Assembly: GCA_015494385.1 (NCBI GenBank)
Contig: WGBJ01000241.1
Coordinates: 1-14,900 of the forward strand
DNA: 14,900 nucleotides
From: Marinosulfonomonas sp.
Lineage (GTDB): Bacteria; Pseudomonadota; Alphaproteobacteria; Rhodobacterales; Rhodobacteraceae
Direction: 5' to 3'
Of this stretch, positions 12,309 through 14,900 are shown in pieces (position 1 is the first letter of the stretch; the number at the start of each line of letters is the position of its first letter). The position numbers and the translations under genes are program-made. Under the pieces are notes generated by a model that saw only the letters and a list, made by a program, of their open reading frames with translations, had not been told where the DNA came from and did not search any database.

Positions 12309-13550
12309 TGTTGCCATCAGGCGGGCTTTTTCCCCCATGTCGTCAGGGCTTGAGATCGCCTGCGCCAGCGCCTCAAGCGAAGCAATGTTATGCCCCGCGC
12401 GAAAGCTGTCCACATGCGGCAACATCGCCGCAATCCCGCGCGCCTTGGGGGCAAAACCATCCCAGCGCAGCAGCGGGTTCAGCCAGATCAGGCGGCGGGC
12501 GGACAGGTGCAGACGCTCCATTTCACGCCCCAGCGCATCCGGATCGTCACGGTCCAGCCCGTCGGTGATCAGCAACACCACCGCCCCCTGCCCCAGCACC
12601 CGCCGCGACCAGTCACGGTTGAAGCTATGCAGACAGGCGCCGATCCGTGTGCCACCCTCCCAGTCCTGCGCCTCGGCCCCTGCGGCAGACAGCGCCGCAT
12701 CCACATCGCGGGTGGCCAGATGGCGGGTGATATTTGTCAGACGGGTGCCAAAGGTGAAGCCGTAAACCCTGGACCACCCCGCGCCCTTTTGATTGGCCAC
12801 CGCATGCAGAAAATGCAGCACCGCGCGTGAATACTGCGACATGGATCCGGAAATGTCGCAGATCACCACCAGATTGGGCCAGCGCACACGGCGCTTTTTC
12901 ACTGCCAGTGCCTGCACCTCGCCGCCCTGACGCATCGCGTCCCGCATGGTGCGCCGCCAGTCCAGAACCCTTCCCCGTGCATCCGCCTGTGTGCGCCGCG
13001 ATTGCAGCGGTTTCACCGGCAAGGTCAGCCGCGCCAGCATCCGCTTGGCCTCGGCCATTTCTGCCACGCTCATCTGTTCAAAATCCAGTGACCCCAGCCG
13101 CTCCTCGGCCGACATGGTCAGGCTGGCGTCGATCTCGATCTCGCTTTCGCCCTCTTCCCCCGCATCCGGCACATCGCGCGATACCCCGTCCAGCAGCGCC
13201 TCGGCGGCTCGTTTTTCGGCGGATTTGGCGGCGCGTTCCTCCTGCACCCCACGCACGGCGGGCAGCATCATCGCCATCATATGTTCCAGATAGCGCGGAT
13301 CGCGCCAGAACAGGCGAAACACCTGATGAAAGGTCGCGCGCTGTTCGGGTTTGGACACAAAACAGGCGTGCAGGCACCAGTAAAAATCGCGCTGGTCCGA
13401 AAACCCCGTGGCCTGCACCGCATGGATCGCCCCGATCAGCCGGCCCGCCCCCACCGGCACACCGGCGGCCCGCAAGGCACGGGCAAAGCGGGTGATGTTA
13501 TGCACCAGCTTGCCGTCTTCGGGGATTTCAAGGGGCAGATATTCAGCCAT
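12297..13550 (-). CDS. coxE: CoxE-type VWA-domain protein
   Basis: A 417-residue protein with an N-terminal CoxE-like helical region and a C-terminal von Willebrand A domain with a complete MIDAS: DISGSMS (232-238), Thr301 in WEGGTRIG, and Asp330 in ITDGLDRDD. CoxE works with the AAA+ ATPase CoxD to mature the CO dehydrogenase active site (known from Oligotropha). Residues 128-145 are an acidic linker. The gene lies apart from coxSLM, separated by the yeeE pair and the LTD-Hint gene, and follows an ABC ATPase gene by 21 bases on the same strand. No coxD is in the window. The Shine-Dalgarno is weak. It could also serve another VWA-dependent maturation system. Confidence 0.88.
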   Translation of the reverse strand: MAEYLPLEIPEDGKLVHNITRFARALRAAGVPVGAGRLIGAIHAVQATGFSDQRDFYWCLHACFVSKPEQRATFHQVFRLFWRDPRYLEHMMAMMLPAVRGVQEERAAKSAEKRAAEALLDGVSRDVPDAGEEGESEIEIDASLTMSAEERLGSLDFEQMSVAEMAEAKRMLARLTLPVKPLQSRRTQADARGRVLDWRRTMRDAMRQGGEVQALAVKKRRVRWPNLVVICDISGSMSQYSRAVLHFLHAVANQKGAGWSRVYGFTFGTRLTNITRHLATRDVDAALSAAGAEAQDWEGGTRIGACLHSFNRDWSRRVLGQGAVVLLITDGLDRDDPDALGREMERLHLSARRLIWLNPLLRWDGFAPKARGIAAMLPHVDSFRAGHNIASLEALAQAISSPDDMGEKARLMATLQG

Positions 13551-13571
13551 CCGCGGGTTTGCTTTCTATGT

Positions 13572-14657
13572 TTACGCCGTCTTGGGAAACACGAAACACC
13601 GCGCGCGGGGCAGGGTCAACCACATCACTGTGCCCTCGGCGGGCAGAAACACCGACGGCACCGTCGCCTTCAGAACCGAGCCATCGGCATCCATGCGAAA
13701 TTCCACAAGGCTCTCGCGCCCCATGAAACGCGCCCGCACCACGCTGGCCCGCGCCGCCACACCGTCACTGGCGGTCGGGTTGGGGCCACGTCCGCCGCGA
13801 TCGAAATCAATCCGGATGTGTTGCGGGCGGGAAACGATTTCCACTTTGGTGCCATCGGGCACGCCGGGGGCAAGGAATTGACCAAAGGGTGTTTCCGTCA
13901 GCGCCCCTTTAACAGTGCCCTCTATCACATTGATATCCGAGAAAAATGCCGCCGCTTTTTTGTCGCGTGGGCTGTTGTAGATGTTATAGGGCGCGCCCTG
14001 CTGGATGATCTTGCCGTCGCGCATCAGGGCGATTTCATCGGCCATGCGCATGGCCTCGTCCGGCTCGTGGGTGACCAGCAGAACGGCGGTGCCTTCTTCT
14101 TTCAACAGGTCCAGCGTTTCGTCGCGGATGCCGTCGCGCAGGCGGTTATCAAGGCCGGAAAACGGCTCGTCCATCAGCATGATTTTCGGGCGCGGCGCCA
14201 AGGCGCGGGCCAGTGCCACCCGCTGTTGTTCGCCGCCCGACAGTTGGTGCGGGTAATCTTCGGCATGATGCGCCAACCCGACCCGTTCCAGCAGTTCCAT
14301 GATCCGCGCTTCGTTCGCAGCCCCTTTGCGCGGCAGGCCAAAGCCGACGTTCTGCGCCACGCTCAGATGCGGAAACAGGGCGAAATCCTGAAACATCAGC
14401 CCGATGGATCGCCCCTCGGGCGGGATACGGAATACGGTGTCGCAAACCAGTTCGCCATCGGCGTAAATCTCGCCGCTGTCCTGCATTTCGACGCCTGCGA
14501 TGATACGCAAGGTGGTGGATTTGCCACAACCAGAGGGGCCAAGCAGGCAGGTCACCTGCCCCGGTTCGACCCGCAGGGACACACCGTCCACCACCCGCCG
14601 GCCATCATAACTGCGGATGATATTCCTGATTTCAAGACGCGGAGGTGTCTGTGCCAA
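13572..14657 (-). CDS. ABC transporter ATP-binding protein (FbpC/PotA-like)
   Basis: A cytoplasmic ATPase subunit of an importer. From the chosen start it has 361 residues, typical of the ferric iron/polyamine group with a C-terminal TOBE domain. Walker A is GPSGCGKS (40-47), the Q-loop glutamine is in MFQDFALFP (about 90), the signature is LSGGEQQR (139-146), Walker B is IMLMDEPFSGLD, and the H-loop is VTHEP. GRSIGLMFQDFALFPHLSV is similar to FbpC, but the substrate is not established. The start is TTG at 14657, nine bases after AAGGGG (complement 14667-14672); a TTG at 14675 would add six residues but lacks such a site. No permease or binding protein is in the window; they may be further right. 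Confidence 0.85.
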   Translation of the reverse strand: MAQTPPRLEIRNIIRSYDGRRVVDGVSLRVEPGQVTCLLGPSGCGKSTTLRIIAGVEMQDSGEIYADGELVCDTVFRIPPEGRSIGLMFQDFALFPHLSVAQNVGFGLPRKGAANEARIMELLERVGLAHHAEDYPHQLSGGEQQRVALARALAPRPKIMLMDEPFSGLDNRLRDGIRDETLDLLKEEGTAVLLVTHEPDEAMRMADEIALMRDGKIIQQGAPYNIYNSPRDKKAAAFFSDINVIEGTVKGALTETPFGQFLAPGVPDGTKVEIVSRPQHIRIDFDRGGRGPNPTASDGVAARASVVRARFMGRESLVEFRMDADGSVLKATVPSVFLPAEGTVMWLTLPRARCFVFPKTA

Positions 14658-14736
14658 GTGCCGTTTCCCCTTCAAACCCGATCAAAACCATCGGGATTGA
14701 AAAACAGCTATCAGCCCGCCGTGGTTACGACAAGAC

Positions 14737-14900
14737 TTAACAGCAACTTCCGCTGGTTGCAGCGTCACCTTCCACCGGACCATCAAACGGGGTTTCGCCG
14801 CCACAGTCGCCGAACAACCCGTAATGAGTGTCCCAATTGCCGATGAATTCGAAATGCGGCGCAAAGCGGGATTCGTTCAGCATCCGGTAGGTGTTGCCAC
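14737..14900 (-). CDS. C-terminal end of an unidentified protein with SCC tail
   Basis: The frame is open from the right edge to TAA at 14737-14739 (53 residues visible). It reads NTYRMLNESRFAPHFEFIG, then NWDTHYGLFGDCGGETPFD, and finishes GSCC. The sequence is non-repetitive and rich in His, Asp and aromatic residues, which suggests a real protein. Two terminal cysteines plus one in DCGG may bind metal. I do not recognise the family. It is 79 bases upstream of the ABC ATPase on the same strand. Confidence 0.6.
   Translation of the reverse strand, partial: GNTYRMLNESRFAPHFEFIGNWDTHYGLFGDCGGETPFDGPVEGDAATSGSCC

Noticed and set aside
13281..14846. Long open frame (521 codons) on the + strand opposite coxE and the ABC ATPase
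   Set aside because: It is the antisense shadow of two clear genes. Its amino-acid make-up (high Arg, His, Gln) is not protein-like and no motif is seen.
1..14900. Search for tRNA, rRNA, CRISPR arrays, insertion sequences and phage genes
   Set aside because: No cloverleaf-like intergenic segment, regular spaced repeats, transposase or terminal repeats were seen; coding density is high throughout.

Overview
The window comes from a GC-rich alphaproteobacterium, most likely a Rhodobacterales (Roseobacter-type) species. This rests on recognition of the IF3, ferredoxin-NADP reductase, CoxSLM, DUF1203 and Hint-domain proteins, and on motif-level reading; no search was run. Nearly all of it is coding. 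No tRNA, rRNA, CRISPR array or insertion sequence was seen.

Layout. (1) 1-1702, + strand: the C-terminal part of a cytochrome P450, then a spacer with a perfect 42-bp palindrome, then ferredoxin-NADP+ reductase. (2) 1757-3002, - strand: two small membrane-anchored, alanine-rich proteins that share a C-terminal domain and look like a diverged tandem pair. (3) 3200-3745, + strand: infC (IF3), apparently starting at a non-AUG (AUA) codon, with a strong terminator shared with a convergent small membrane protein (3805-4152, -). (4) 4306-9524, - strand: a DUF1203 protein, an XdhC/CoxI-type maturation factor and the coxS-coxL-coxM genes of a form II (AYRGAGR) carbon monoxide dehydrogenase-like molybdenum hydroxylase. 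(5) 9658-10800, - strand: two half-size YeeE/YedE sulfur-transport genes. Their upstream region holds a match to the sulfide-responsive SqrR operator (ATTC-N8-GAAT) and a perfect FNR-type box. (6) 11115-12308, + strand: a lamin-tail-domain/Hint-domain protein. (7) 12297-14657, - strand: coxE (VWA/MIDAS) directly behind an ABC-transporter ATPase, then the C-terminal end of an unidentified protein with a Ser-Cys-Cys tail running off the right edge.

How it fits together. CoxS, CoxL and CoxM would form the Fe-S/Mo/FAD hydroxylase. XdhC is expected to handle the molybdenum cofactor and CoxE to help active-site maturation; the usual AAA+ partner CoxD is not in the window. The sulfur transporters and the Hint protein lie between the coxSLM block and coxE. 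No single dramatic new system is evident. The best leads are the sulfide/oxygen-type double control of the yeeE pair, the ATGA-coupled DUF1203-xdhC pair, the paired alanine-rich proteins with a shared C-terminal domain, the LTD-Hint protein and the 42-bp palindrome.
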